Of a stretch of 64,000 bases of DNA, positions 8,058 through 18,500 are shown piece after piece; within the stretch, counting starts at the first letter, position 1; every line of letters begins with the position of its first letter. This DNA is from Paenibacillus sp. 19GGS1-52 (GTDB lineage: Bacteria > Bacillota > Bacilli > Paenibacillales > Paenibacillaceae). The position numbers and the translations under genes are program-made. The notes under the pieces are model-generated. The model was not told the origin of the DNA. It was given only the letters and a program-made list of their open reading frames with translations, and did no database searches. The stretch lies in contig NZ_CP059724.1 of the NCBI RefSeq assembly GCF_022369515.1, positions 6,634,001 through 6,698,000 of the forward strand. Reading direction: 5' to 3'.

Positions 8058-9635
8058 TCATTTATCCTCTTGGAGAGAATATCTACCCAGCAAGGCCTTC
8101 GCTCTATATTCACCGGGGGATATACCCTCTAGCTCCTTAAATACACGGGCAAAGTGCTTACTGCTCTCAAAGCCGACTGCCGCAGAGACCTCCTCCAGCT
8201 TGCTGAGGCTTTCAGACAATAGCGTTTTGGCATGGCTGATGCGGACCTTTTTTAGATACAAGACAAAGTTCTCCCCCGTATAAGCCTTGAATGCTTCACT
8301 GAAATAGGAATAATTCAGAGAGACATGATTACTGACCATAGCCATATTAATCGAACGGGAAAAGTTCGCTTCTATATATTTTAGCGCTTCATTCATATCA
8401 GCATGCTCCGTGTGAGCAGATCTGAGACGTATGATATAGTCGTTCACACTGGTAAGTAAATGCTCTAGTGAACGATAATAGTCGTGAAAATGGCGGAAAT
8501 TGTACATGTTGCCAACCATCCGATACAGCTTCAGTACCTCTACAGACGCTTCTCCATGAACGCGGAACACTTCATCAAGCACCCGCTCATTGATTTTCCG
8601 GCCCACCATCTCCAGGTAGGACAAATCCAATTGCTTGAGCTGCTCAGTCTGAAAAATAACCATCAGCAGTCCTTTCATTTCCTTCTCCCGGTCCGTGCCC
8701 AGCATATTAAGCAGTTTACGCAATTCCTCCTCCGGAGCCAAGGGATTCACTCGTCCTTCGCTGATATTCGAGAAATCTATAACATTCGCTTGCGGATATA
8801 GAAAGGTATATTGCAGCGCCCGGCAGGCTTCTTTGTAGCAGAGACGAATGTCAGAATACGACCGGCCTTCCCTGCTGATTCCTATTAACAGTCCCTTTAG
8901 CTCCCGGGTTTCCGCCTGCTTCGACAGATCCTCAAAGCACTGTTTGCCACTCCCGATCAGTACCAACTTCCCTTCCCAGTCGGTTAAGATCTCGGTGAAT
9001 GTCTTTTCAAGCGGCCCTATCAACCGTTCAACCACTCCCTGCACTTCACCCGGTTTCATTCGCGTACCGTCGTTGTAGTGGTAATCCAACACGCCCACCG
9101 TAAAAGGCACTGCCAAGCTACACAGTTCCTCCTGTGCTTCACGATCCAACTGCACATCTCCTTGCATTAACAGACCCCGCAACCGTATCGCACGTAACTC
9201 CCTGCGAAAATTTTCTGTTTCCTGCTCGAGCTTACGGGCACTGTGCTCTTCTTCATGCCATTCCTCGTTAATGCGCGTCAGTATTCCAAACAGCTCATCA
9301 CGCCGAATAGGCTTTAACAGATATTCCTTAACGCGATAGCGTATCGCACTTTTAGCATATTCGAAATCATCATACCCACTTAGAATTACAACGGCTGGCC
9401 CTTTTCCAGCTCCAGTCTCCGCGGATATCTGTGCCAAAAGTGTAATCCCATCCATCACCGGCATACGGATATCGGTAATCATTATATCCGCCCGTTCCTT
9501 CCTGTACAGCTCAAGTGCTTCTGCACCATTACCCGCCGTTTCGATAACATATTGGTCTGGGTATTCCCGCTCTATCATTGTCTTTAGGCCATTGCGGATA
9601 TTCTTCTCGTCATCTATAATCAGCAGCCTCATCAT
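8058..9635 (-). CDS. YesN/AraC-type response regulator
   Basis: A 525-residue cytosolic regulator. Residues 1-125 are a receiver domain with the DDE pocket near LLIIDDEKN and the phospho-acceptor in DIMITDIRMPVMDG (about D56), T/S in VILSGYDD and the lysine in EYLLKPIRR. A variable ~270-residue middle follows. The last ~100 residues are an AraC double helix-turn-helix (IEANFSRSINMAMVSNHVSL ... SSKHFARVFKELEGISPGEYR). It overlaps the kinase gene by 4 bases (ATGA), so the two are translationally coupled. YesN-type regulators usually activate the neighbouring LplB/LplC/YtcQ transporter in response to sugar. Confidence 0.9.
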   Translation of the reverse strand: MMRLLIIDDEKNIRNGLKTMIEREYPDQYVIETAGNGAEALELYRKERADIMITDIRMPVMDGITLLAQISAETGAGKGPAVVILSGYDDFEYAKSAIRYRVKEYLLKPIRRDELFGILTRINEEWHEEEHSARKLEQETENFRRELRAIRLRGLLMQGDVQLDREAQEELCSLAVPFTVGVLDYHYNDGTRMKPGEVQGVVERLIGPLEKTFTEILTDWEGKLVLIGSGKQCFEDLSKQAETRELKGLLIGISREGRSYSDIRLCYKEACRALQYTFLYPQANVIDFSNISEGRVNPLAPEEELRKLLNMLGTDREKEMKGLLMVIFQTEQLKQLDLSYLEMVGRKINERVLDEVFRVHGEASVEVLKLYRMVGNMYNFRHFHDYYRSLEHLLTSVNDYIIRLRSAHTEHADMNEALKYIEANFSRSINMAMVSNHVSLNYSYFSEAFKAYTGENFVLYLKKVRISHAKTLLSESLSKLEEVSAAVGFESSKHFARVFKELEGISPGEYRAKALLGRYSLQEDK

Positions 9636-11530
9636 AGTTGTTTGTCTCCCGTCAAAAGAACTTTTGGCAAGGTCATGAACACTATCGTTCCCCTCCCTAC
9701 AGCACTCTGTACCTCAAGTCCATATTCTTCTCCATAGAACAGCTGCAGACGTTGATGTACATTTCGCAGCCCAATTCCTCCCGCTCTGCGCGTGTGGCCT
9801 CCCGGCTCGGAAGCGCCCTCACTCACTTCCTCTTTGGCATACAGAGCTTCGTGCAAAGCCAATAGCCGTTCCGGTGTAAGTCCGCTGCCATTATCACGTA
9901 TCGCTATAAAAATATCACCATCCCCTTCCGAAACATCAATTTGGATGGTTCGATTCTCCGCTTCTGCTTGTTCTCCGTACCAGGCGTGCTTCACACTATT
10001 CTCAACTATGGGCTGTAGCGACATTTTCAGCACCTCCAGCTCAACATAGGATTGCTCAATATTCAGCATCAGCACAATGGGGTGCTCGAAACGAATGTTC
10101 ATCACTTCAATATAATTTTCAATATGGCGAATTTCATCTCGCAGCTTTACATACTCACCCGACCATTTGAAATTATAACGCATCATCCCGCCGAGTGAGG
10201 TAAGTGCATCTGAGATGGTCCGCTGGTCCTCCATTTCAGCTAACATCTTAATATTTTCCAGTGTATTATACAGAAAATGCGCATCAATTTGATTGTGCAG
10301 TGTACGTAGCTCCGCCTCTTTCGACAAGGCTTGCTTGTATACAGCCTGAGCAATCAGCGTATTGATGGTATTCATCAGCTTGGAGAAATGATGCGCCAGC
10401 TCGCCGACTTCCCCTCCACCCCGAACAGTGATTCCAGTGTAGGCCTCGCCTCTGCGCACCTTTTTCATCGTTTCCGTCAAGAGACGTAAGTTCTTAAGAA
10501 TATAGGCATTCAGAATATAGGCAATCGCGGTAACTAATATAATAAACCCGATATTCACTCCAACAATCAGATTGCGCGTATGCGAAATGTCCTTCATCAC
10601 GCCTTCCATGGATACAACATTGAGCAAATAAGCATTAATTCGCTCCAGTGGCGTGTAAATAAGCAGGAATGATTTCCCGTTCTCCGTATAATTGATATCC
10701 CAATTTCCTGACTTCTTGTAGGACTGCAGGCGCTCTGTAATCGCACTGGCCATTTTCCCGTTCGCCTGCAGAAAAGAGTGGTCCGGGCGCGTAAACAGCT
10801 GCATTTCCTCATCAACTAGAAACATTTGAGATTGGCTGTCCTGCACTTTGGTATAGGTCTTGGGCGTAAATTTCTCCAGCAGCATATCGACTTGAACCAT
10901 CCCGATGTGGTTATTCTTTGGAACACTCATTTCACGCAGCAGCGAGACCTTCGGCACTAACTTCGGTGTTTGACCAAAGTAACGCTCCAGCAGATCGCGA
11001 TCACTATTCAGAAAGGACCATGATTCCTGGCCTTTCAGCTTCAGTGCCTTTTGGTACCAGGGCTCGAAGGCGACACGGCTTTCCCGGAAGATAATCGGTC
11101 CAATTTCAAGGACATTACTATTTGAATACAAGCGCAAATGTTCAATGTTCGGATTGTTATATTGAATACGTGTAATATTAACAAATACATTGTTATTAAA
11201 CTCAAGCAACTCCCCTAAATCCGGCTCCTCCGTATTTGCTAGATACTCATTCACTTGCTTGTCATCAAAAGCCATTTGTGCAGCCCGTTCCATTGCTTCA
11301 ATCTGATTATTGATATGCAGCTTCTCCATCTGCAGCAGATAGCTGTTCTTGTCAGTGGCATCGCGGACGTAGGTATTATTGATAGCCCTATACGAATAAA
11401 TGGACACCATTAAACAGGGTCCCAAAATAATGAATATATAAGCGGCGACCAAGCGACTCTGTAATGAACGGCGCCCCCACCAATAAGTGAATGAATCCCA
11501 TAAAGCTGCTGTACGCTTGCCTGATTCCAC
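9632..11530 (-). CDS. YesM-type sensor histidine kinase
   Basis: A 632-residue membrane kinase. TM1 is at about residues 28-47 (LVAAYIFIILGPCLMVSIYS), then a ~270-residue extracellular dCache-like sensor, TM2 at about 318-340, a HAMP segment, and the HPK7-type phospho-acceptor motif NQIDAHFLYNTLENIKMLAE. The ATPase domain shows the N box IVENSVKHAW, IRDNGSGLT and GGIGLRNVHQRL. It starts at GTG (11528-11530) behind GAGGTGA. It lies downstream of the sugar transporter genes, separated from them by a terminator, and is coupled to the YesN regulator. The ligand is probably an oligosaccharide or a binding-protein complex; this is inference. Confidence 0.9.
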   Translation of the reverse strand: MESGKRTAALWDSFTYWWGRRSLQSRLVAAYIFIILGPCLMVSIYSYRAINNTYVRDATDKNSYLLQMEKLHINNQIEAMERAAQMAFDDKQVNEYLANTEEPDLGELLEFNNNVFVNITRIQYNNPNIEHLRLYSNSNVLEIGPIIFRESRVAFEPWYQKALKLKGQESWSFLNSDRDLLERYFGQTPKLVPKVSLLREMSVPKNNHIGMVQVDMLLEKFTPKTYTKVQDSQSQMFLVDEEMQLFTRPDHSFLQANGKMASAITERLQSYKKSGNWDINYTENGKSFLLIYTPLERINAYLLNVVSMEGVMKDISHTRNLIVGVNIGFIILVTAIAYILNAYILKNLRLLTETMKKVRRGEAYTGITVRGGGEVGELAHHFSKLMNTINTLIAQAVYKQALSKEAELRTLHNQIDAHFLYNTLENIKMLAEMEDQRTISDALTSLGGMMRYNFKWSGEYVKLRDEIRHIENYIEVMNIRFEHPIVLMLNIEQSYVELEVLKMSLQPIVENSVKHAWYGEQAEAENRTIQIDVSEGDGDIFIAIRDNGSGLTPERLLALHEALYAKEEVSEGASEPGGHTRRAGGIGLRNVHQRLQLFYGEEYGLEVQSAVGRGTIVFMTLPKVLLTGDKQL

Positions 11531-11570
11531 GCTGTAAGATTCACCTCACTGTTATACATCTTTATATTTT

Positions 11571-11607
11571 AAAGACCCAAAGACCCGCGGTCTGCGGGCC
11601 TTTGGGC
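11571..11607 (-). terminator. Intrinsic terminator of the sugar-binding protein gene
   Basis: CCCAAAGACCCGC at 11576-11588 pairs with GCGGGCCTTTGGG at 11594-11606; on the minus strand the stem is followed by TCTTTAAAATAT. It separates the transporter genes from yesM/yesN. Confidence 0.8.
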
Positions 11608-11630
11608 GATCTTATCAGATATAGTTTAGA

Positions 11631-13313
11631 TTACATGCCAAGTTTTTTCTTGTTCTCTTCATATTTAACCTGTTGGAAAGCTTGTAACTTTTCAAGACCC
11701 AGATCCTTTTGTTTGTTGATATACTCGGTCCAAATTTTGTCGAACTCCGCATCCGAAGTAGCCATCAGTAGCTTCGGCAGTGTTTTGCTGCGCAGCTCTT
11801 TAATTTTAGTTAAGATGATGCCTTCAGGAGAGTTGGCCAATGGATCAATCTGGTCAAATTCAGAGATACTTTGTGTTTTTCCTCTCGTCCAGTCTTCAAG
11901 CTGTTTGAAAGGCTCCACCGATTTAGGTGTCCATTGGTCTGTGATATTTGTATTCATCAACATCCAGAAGGTAAAAGATGAGCCGTATTGCTTGTCAAAT
12001 GCCGAGCGGTCTTTATTCATCAGGTCAAATACTTCTGGTTTAAATTGGTCTTTACCATCGATAGTATCATAGCTGACACCTTTTTCTCCCAGGTAAAGGT
12101 CTTTATTACCCTCTTCACTGTTCAAGTAGCTAAGGAACTTAATAGCACGGGCTTTATCCTTGACGTCTTTGGAGATGAGAGTCACTGTCCAGCCCGAAAT
12201 AGCCGGTCCGTTCAGCGTAGGCGGATCCAGCTTAGAATTAGCGGGGCCATCCACAGCGATATAGATTTTATTCGGGTCTTGCTGATACAGCGTACCTTCC
12301 TGTGCTGCAAAGTCAGAACGTTGATACAGCATCGCGAAGTAACGACCTTGAGCAATCTTTTCTTCCATTTGCGGACGTTTGTCGATAAAAATATCCTTGG
12401 ACAGTAAACCGTCCTGATTAGCTTGGCGCAGGGTCTTCATCCAGCTAACGTATTCAGGGTCTGTTTCACGGTCATACAGCTTGCCGTCTTTTTGTCTTGG
12501 AATCGCTAAGAAGTTCTGAATGTATTGTTCCAACGAATCGTTACCGGTTGCGGTAAACTCGTGCAAACCGAGCGGTATGATCGGCTGGCCATTAATATCC
12601 GGGAATTTCTCTTTCGCCAGCTTCAGCGCGTTAAGGAATCCTTCGGGTGTCCGCATATCCGGACTGCCAATTGCTTCATACATATCCTTGCGAACGACGA
12701 AGGTTTGGTTGGATACATATTTGTCTCCGTATTTCTTGTAGTCGGCCGGAGAAGAAGAGGCGTTAGGATAACCATAAACATTGCCATCCTCTTGAGTATA
12801 CCATCCAAGCTTGTCGGGATCGGATACTTTGAAGAAATAAGGATCGTATTCATCAGCCAATTTGTTGAGCGGAAGTACGAGATCGCCTTCAATCATTTTC
12901 TTAACAGCATCTTCATACCAGCCCAGCGTGATGAAATCGGGCAGCTTGCCAGAAGCGATTAAAGTATTCAACTTTTCATTCTCATTCCCTGCAGGAACGA
13001 TGAAGTTAATATCAACACCGGTTTTTTTGGTAATATATTTGGAGGTTGGGTCAACCCCCCATTTATTAGGGAACCAAGCGAAATTCAGGTACCAATCAAA
13101 GGTGATTGGCGAAGTATCGGATTTCCAGCCCGGCTCATCTGCTGATAACGCAGTGGCGGTCGGCTCTGCTGAAGCAGCCGTATTTGTTGAATTCCCCTTG
13201 TTGGCTGTTGTTTCGTTGTTCTTCCCGTTGCTGGAACATCCTGCTGCGGTCAATGTCATAATCAGTGCCAGCATCAGCACCAGCATTTTCCTCGGTTTAC
13301 GTTTTATGTCCAT
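11631..13313 (-). CDS. Extracellular sugar-binding lipoprotein, YtcQ/LipO type
   Basis: A 560-residue lipoprotein. The signal peptide ends in a lipobox, LTAAGCSS, with the lipidated cysteine near residue 26, followed by a Ser/Thr/Asn-rich linker to about residue 60. The mature part is a family 1 solute-binding fold with FDWYLNFAWFPNKWGVDPTS, DFITLGWYEDAVKKM and IYIAVDGPANS blocks typical of the ~550-residue YtcQ group. It would capture oligosaccharides outside the membrane and deliver them to the two permeases encoded upstream. It is the third gene of the transporter operon and ends at a strong terminator. Confidence 0.9.
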   Translation of the reverse strand: MDIKRKPRKMLVLMLALIMTLTAAGCSSNGKNNETTANKGNSTNTAASAEPTATALSADEPGWKSDTSPITFDWYLNFAWFPNKWGVDPTSKYITKKTGVDINFIVPAGNENEKLNTLIASGKLPDFITLGWYEDAVKKMIEGDLVLPLNKLADEYDPYFFKVSDPDKLGWYTQEDGNVYGYPNASSSPADYKKYGDKYVSNQTFVVRKDMYEAIGSPDMRTPEGFLNALKLAKEKFPDINGQPIIPLGLHEFTATGNDSLEQYIQNFLAIPRQKDGKLYDRETDPEYVSWMKTLRQANQDGLLSKDIFIDKRPQMEEKIAQGRYFAMLYQRSDFAAQEGTLYQQDPNKIYIAVDGPANSKLDPPTLNGPAISGWTVTLISKDVKDKARAIKFLSYLNSEEGNKDLYLGEKGVSYDTIDGKDQFKPEVFDLMNKDRSAFDKQYGSSFTFWMLMNTNITDQWTPKSVEPFKQLEDWTRGKTQSISEFDQIDPLANSPEGIILTKIKELRSKTLPKLLMATSDAEFDKIWTEYINKQKDLGLEKLQAFQQVKYEENKKKLGM

Positions 13314-13418
13314 ACTTTCTTACCCCTTTTCTAAAAGTGTTTAATTATAACTTATAACCCCAGGTCCGCTGTAAAACGGCTGGAGGAGTTACCCTGTGAA
13401 CTGTGCTTTCTTAAGAAA

Positions 13419-14309
13419 TCAACCTTTAATCGAGCCAATCATCATTCCCTTGACGAAATAACGCTGCAGGAACGGATATACGAACACAATCGGCAGCGTA
13501 GTGACCACCATTGTGGCCAATTTAATCGACTGTGAGGTTACCGTTTTGGTTAGTGCGCTGCCCTGTACGGCCACCATCATTTGGCTTGAACTGGACTGGG
13601 CCACCACCCGGAACAAATAGGTCTGAATGGGCTGCAAATTCTCGTTGTTCATGTAAATCATCCCTGTAAAATAATCATTCCACTGATATACACCATGGAA
13701 CAGCGCAATAGTAGCAATAACAGGCATGGATACCGGCAATACGATCCGCATGAAAATAGTCCAGTCATTTGCCCCGTCAATATGTGCCGCTTCCTCTAAA
13801 CCCTCGGGAATCTCCCGAAAGAAGGTCATGAAGATAATGAGGTCGAAAAAGCTGAACATTACCGGAATAATGTAAACCATGAAATTCTCCAGAAGATGGA
13901 TATCCTTAATCAACAGGTAAGTCGGGATGAGTCCACCGCCAAAGAAGAGCGTAACCGTACCCATCAGAATATAAAACTTGCCGCCAATCAGATCTTTACG
14001 GGAAAGTGCATAGGCAACCATCGCTGTAAAAAACACATGCACCAGCACGCCAAGGAGTGTTTTGGCCACGGTGATCCACATCGACTGCATTATGCCGGGA
14101 CTAATAAGCACCGCCTTGAAATTCTCCAAAGTGAACTCACGCGGCCACCAGTAAATATTGCCTAGCATGGCGTCTTTGCCATCGTTAAAGGCGTTTATCA
14201 ATACGTACCAAATGGGGTACAGGGTAAGAAAACATACACACAACATAATGAGATTATTAGCTAGATCGAAGAGGGCTTCGCTCTTCGTTTTGCGGTTTAG
14301 AGCAAACAT
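13419..14309 (-). CDS. Sugar ABC permease, LplC/YtcP type
   Basis: A 296-residue inner-membrane permease with six predicted TM segments. The EAA loop that contacts the ATPase reads EGLEEAAHIDGANDWTIFMRIVLP in the second half; it is the CUT1 form. The C-terminus LQRYFVKGMMIGSIKG is characteristic of the LplC group. It forms the heterodimeric channel with the permease encoded just upstream (18-base gap). No ATP-binding subunit is encoded nearby; in Bacillales these systems share the MsmX-type ATPase, which would be encoded elsewhere. Confidence 0.9.
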   Translation of the reverse strand: MFALNRKTKSEALFDLANNLIMLCVCFLTLYPIWYVLINAFNDGKDAMLGNIYWWPREFTLENFKAVLISPGIMQSMWITVAKTLLGVLVHVFFTAMVAYALSRKDLIGGKFYILMGTVTLFFGGGLIPTYLLIKDIHLLENFMVYIIPVMFSFFDLIIFMTFFREIPEGLEEAAHIDGANDWTIFMRIVLPVSMPVIATIALFHGVYQWNDYFTGMIYMNNENLQPIQTYLFRVVAQSSSSQMMVAVQGSALTKTVTSQSIKLATMVVTTLPIVFVYPFLQRYFVKGMMIGSIKG

Positions 14310-14327
14310 GTGCAGGTCCTCCTTGGC

Positions 14328-15329
14328 CTAAAACAACGATGTGTCGTTGATTTTTTTGGATACTTGGTTGGCAATCAGCAGCAGAATGAGAGCGATAACT
14401 GATTTGAACAGTCCGACCGCAGCAGAATAAGAGAAGCGGCCTGATAGAAGTCCTGTATAGTAAACGTAATAGTCAATTACGTTACTGGCGCTGTCATTAA
14501 GCGAGTTGCGCAGAACCAGGATTTGGTCGAAGTTGGAGTTCAGCACCCCGCTGACTGAAAGAATAAACAAAATGCTGATCGTTGATTTGATCGCCGGCAG
14601 AGTAACGAACCACATCTTCTGGAATCGCCCGGCTCCGTCAATAGTTGCTGCCTCGTACATCTCGGGAGATACACCCGCAATAGCGGCCAGATAGATGATG
14701 GCTGACCAGCCCAGCTCTTTCCAAATATCCGAGGTGATAATAATCGTCCAAAAGTACTTCGGCTCGGCCAAATATGAAATAGGCTGATCAATCATATGAA
14801 GTGCCAGCAAAATATGGTTAATGATCCCCACATCCGACAGCCATGTAGCAAGTATCCCGCCAAGCACAACCCATGAGAGAAAATGCGGCAAGTACGAGAT
14901 CGTCTGGATACTTTTCTTAAATCGGATCGAGCGTATCTCATTCAGGAATAGCGCGAATATGATGGGTAGTGGAAATCCGATGACCAGCTTGATTACACTT
15001 ATACCCAGTGTATTTTTGATGACACTCCCCAAATTATCGTCATCCAGAAACTCTCGGAAATGCGTTAGTCCCACCCAAGGAGCCTCCGAAATCGACTTGA
15101 CGATGTTGTATTCCTTGAAGGCAATAATAATGCCGTACATCGGAATGTAGTTGAATATAATCATCCAGACTACGCCTAGTAGAGCCATTGTTTGCAGATG
15201 CCTTTGGACGACCAGTCTTTTCCACAGCTTACGGTAAGGGCTCACAACTTCTTTCTGAACCGGTGGTATCCCGAGAGGGGCCATCGTGTCCAAGGGTACT
15301 GCTGTCATTTCATTTTTTTTGTTTTTCAT
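14328..15329 (-). CDS. Sugar ABC permease, LplB/YteP type
   Basis: A 333-residue permease with six predicted TM segments after a ~45-residue cytosolic lead. Diagnostic stretches are NYIPMYGIIIAFKEYN, the EAA loop SPEMYEAATIDGAGRFQKMW with FVTLPAIKS, and the C-terminal NQVSKKINDTSLF. It is the first gene of the transporter unit and pairs with LplC. A cre-like site lies 36-56 bases upstream of its start. The gene is separated from the phosphorylase gene by a terminator, so it has its own promoter. Confidence 0.9.
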   Translation of the reverse strand: MKNKKNEMTAVPLDTMAPLGIPPVQKEVVSPYRKLWKRLVVQRHLQTMALLGVVWMIIFNYIPMYGIIIAFKEYNIVKSISEAPWVGLTHFREFLDDDNLGSVIKNTLGISVIKLVIGFPLPIIFALFLNEIRSIRFKKSIQTISYLPHFLSWVVLGGILATWLSDVGIINHILLALHMIDQPISYLAEPKYFWTIIITSDIWKELGWSAIIYLAAIAGVSPEMYEAATIDGAGRFQKMWFVTLPAIKSTISILFILSVSGVLNSNFDQILVLRNSLNDSASNVIDYYVYYTGLLSGRFSYSAAVGLFKSVIALILLLIANQVSKKINDTSLF

Positions 15330-15364
15330 TACGGTCCTCCAGGCTCCAGTTAAAATCTCTACTT

Positions 15365-15384
15365 TTTAAAACGCTTACAATCTA
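15365..15384 (-). promoter_or_regulatory. Candidate CcpA (cre) site before the sugar transporter
   Basis: The minus strand reads TTGTAAGCGTTTTAAA, close to the cre consensus TGNAARCGNWWWCA with one mismatch in the terminal CA. Its position just upstream of the permease gene would fit carbon catabolite repression. Confidence 0.5.
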
Positions 15385-15440
15385 TGTATTTATCTTATTT
15401 GTTTTCACCCAGCACCGTAAGGTTTCATATTTTGGAAAAG

Positions 15441-15487
15441 GGGCTCCATTTTTCGGATTACAGCACATTCTCCGAAAAATGGAGCCC
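15441..15487 (-). terminator. Strong hairpin terminator after the phosphorylase gene
   Basis: GGGCTCCATTTTTCGGA at 15441-15457 and its exact complement at 15471-15487 form a 17-bp perfect stem with a 13-base loop. On the minus strand a CTTTTCC run follows. It closes the GH30/phosphorylase unit. Confidence 0.8.
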
Positions 15488-15500
15488 ACAACTTTATGTG

Positions 15501-18500
15501 TTATGCCAATGCCACTCGAATTTCTGTAATTTCACCGCGCCGCAAAGCCTCGGCATGTTCCCCGCGCAACAGTGCCCCGGAGATATCGATTACCATACCT
15601 TCGCGATAGACAAGCTGTAGACTCTTAATGACTGCCCCCTGCTCCCCGAAAGTATCCACTCGCCGTGGATTATAGTAGGTCACTACTGTACTTCCAAGGA
15701 AAGTGAAGGAAAGATAGCCTTGCTCATCGAATAGCCATCCCGGCAGTGCCGGTGCCAGCGTCAAGGCAAGTTCTCCATCCACGACCGAAAACACCTTTTT
15801 ACCCGCCATCATCACTCTCCACATACTGAGAAATTCTGCTGTCGATCCGCTGAGCCTAGCGACGAATCCTCTGCCATGCACACCGGGATCAGGGTTGCCG
15901 CCCGTAGCAATAAAGGATGAATTCTCTAGGGTGCTCCGACCATATACAGCAGGGTCCAGGAACGGAACAAGTGAAGTTGTTAATTCTCCATAAAATTCTT
16001 CATATAGCCCAGCCTTCAACAGCTCCAGCAAATATTTGTAGGACATATGCAGGAAGTTTGACTCGCGTTCCAGCCAACCTGGAGTAAAAGCTCGCATGCG
16101 TCCAATTTCATTAGATTCCCCGTCAAGGCTGACCGAAGTTTGGTACATAGATGTTGTAGGATCATACAGCTCTGTTTTTTTGATGAATTGGTAGACGCTC
16201 TTCGCCTGTTCAGGATCTTTCAGCGTCTTTAGCCAGCGTGTTGGACCTTCCAGGAAATAGGGAAGTGCATAGACTTCAAAAGCCTCAACTACAGCCTTAG
16301 GCAGGCCATAAGCGCTGATTACTGGATTCCCCTCATAATCCTTCACCGGAAGGAACTGGGTCGCCTCAAAGCGGAAATAGGTCGGAACTAGACCGTTCCC
16401 CAATTCAACTGCCTGGCGGATACCCTCATCCAGCTTGGTAAGGAATTTGGTGAGTACTCCCCGGATAAACCGCAGTGAAATTCCAGACTGTAGGCCGCTG
16501 ATCCCAAACCGAACCGCTTCCCTGTAAGCCTCGCGAGCTGATGCTACAGTATCCCAATAACGGAACTGCGTAAGCTTGTGAGACAGCACGGAAGTGACCG
16601 CAAGTTCTACCTGCTCTAAGAATTGAGCCATTTCCACCGGCAGCTCCACGTTTAGTTCCTCATTGTCCCCGTTCTTAAGCACATCCAGCAAAAAGACAAC
16701 ATTCCGCTTCAACTCAAACGTCTCACTCATCCCTGAGCCAAACAGTCCTGGCAGCCCGTTCATGGCATCATTCCAGCCCGGCTTATTCCCTTCCATCTCC
16801 ACACCTAATCCGTAAGGGTCAAGGGTAGCAAATTTATTGAGTGTTAGAGATAACATTTTCACGAACAGGTTGCTGCGATAAATTGAGCCATATCCGCCGT
16901 CCACGCGCAGCCAGTGGGTATCTCCGGCCTTCCGTTTCAGCTTGTGCAGCTTCTCCTCATCCTCCAGCAGCGCCCCATATTGCCGCACTTTGCCGTCGCT
17001 GATTACATACTTCTCACTGCGGGGCTGAACATAGGCCGGGCTGTCGTAGAATGCGTAATCCTCGTCCCCGAACAGCAGCTCTTGTCTTTTATCTGGAAAA
17101 ATATCAAGGTAACCCTCTACCAAATCCAAGTTATAGGTCCAGTGATCTGACCAGAAGCCTTCTCCGAAAGAAGCCTCTATGTTCTGCTGGGACATGGAGA
17201 GTATCGACGATAAGAATTCCTCTTCACTCACCTTCAAGGCAATGTTATGGTCGGCAATGTAGTTGATCAACCGACCTGGTGTAAACTTTCCACGACACAG
17301 TGTATCTAACCCCTCATTATGACCGGGTGCAACCTCCCCAAGCCATTGACCAAGCTGCTTCTTATGATCGGGTGTCACTTCGAAGCTCGTTCCCTGCACG
17401 CTCAGCGGGTTGTAGCCATCCGCCTGAATCAGGCTGTAGAACATTTTGATATTGAAGCTGCCTACTTTCGGATTAAAAAAAACATCATTGCGCCGGTTCT
17501 GATTCATGTCCCGAAAATTCCCGTTGCCCTGCGAATAATATTCCGGTGCCAGCGAGAAGAAGTTATAGTCGCGCTCCATATCGCCGTGCTTGCGTGAGTA
17601 TAGATGGACGACATAACCGTCTTCGCCATTATCGAATATAAAAGGATACCCTCCGCGCAGGAAGTTATCGAGATAAGACTGCCGGCAGTAGGCATCAAAT
17701 AAGGCCGAGGAAGTGTGGGTAGAAATATCTGCCGTCAACTCCTCAGTGAGGCTGGCAGCTTCCTGAGCCTTGAGGGTAATATATTCGTCCCGGCATAGCT
17801 GCTGCGCTTTCCGGTTGATTTTGTCGATATCGTTCACATGTCCGATTAGGGTATTCAGGATCAGAGTGGCACCTGGAGCAAGATTCCGCTCTACACCACT
17901 GAACCCACAAGGCACCTTGTTAACCGGATATTGAGGCAGCTTGGCAAGCTCCGATAGCGGCATTTCCGCGAAACGGTCAGGGTAGGCCAGCGATGTATTG
18001 CTGCCAAACACCACCTCGAAATCAACGATTGGTGCAAGTTGTTCCCCTTCTCCGGTAAAGGACAAGTAGAAATGGCCATTTGTAATTTCACTGACCTGCG
18101 CATCATCATTCGTGCTGGAGCGCAGCTTATAGAACGGAATGCCCTGCTCCAGATTATAGACTTCCATCCAACTGCGCAGCAGGTTGCCGATATCTTTGTA
18201 GCCACTATTCTCTACGCCGTAAGGCAGAATTTCCGGCAGACCATCGAGTAGCTCAAATTCTAGCGCTGTGTCATTGATATTCTCAATCTCCACTCTACGT
18301 ACCAATGCTGCATAGTCATCATTGGGCAGATTGAAATAATGTACAGTCGTCTTTAATCCATGCCCAGCATGAATTTCCTCGATGGTAAGTCCATTAGGCA
18401 GAATCGTCATGACTCGCTTGGCTGCGGAATCTGGACGCGCGGATTGAAACGGTTCATAGATTTCCGACTCGCCTTTGATTTTGATAAAAGTCCGGAAGCC

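Noticed and set aside
15441-15487. The 17-bp perfect palindrome considered as a repressor operator.
   Set aside because: The 13-base loop, position 14 bases after a stop codon and following T-rich stretch fit a terminator better.
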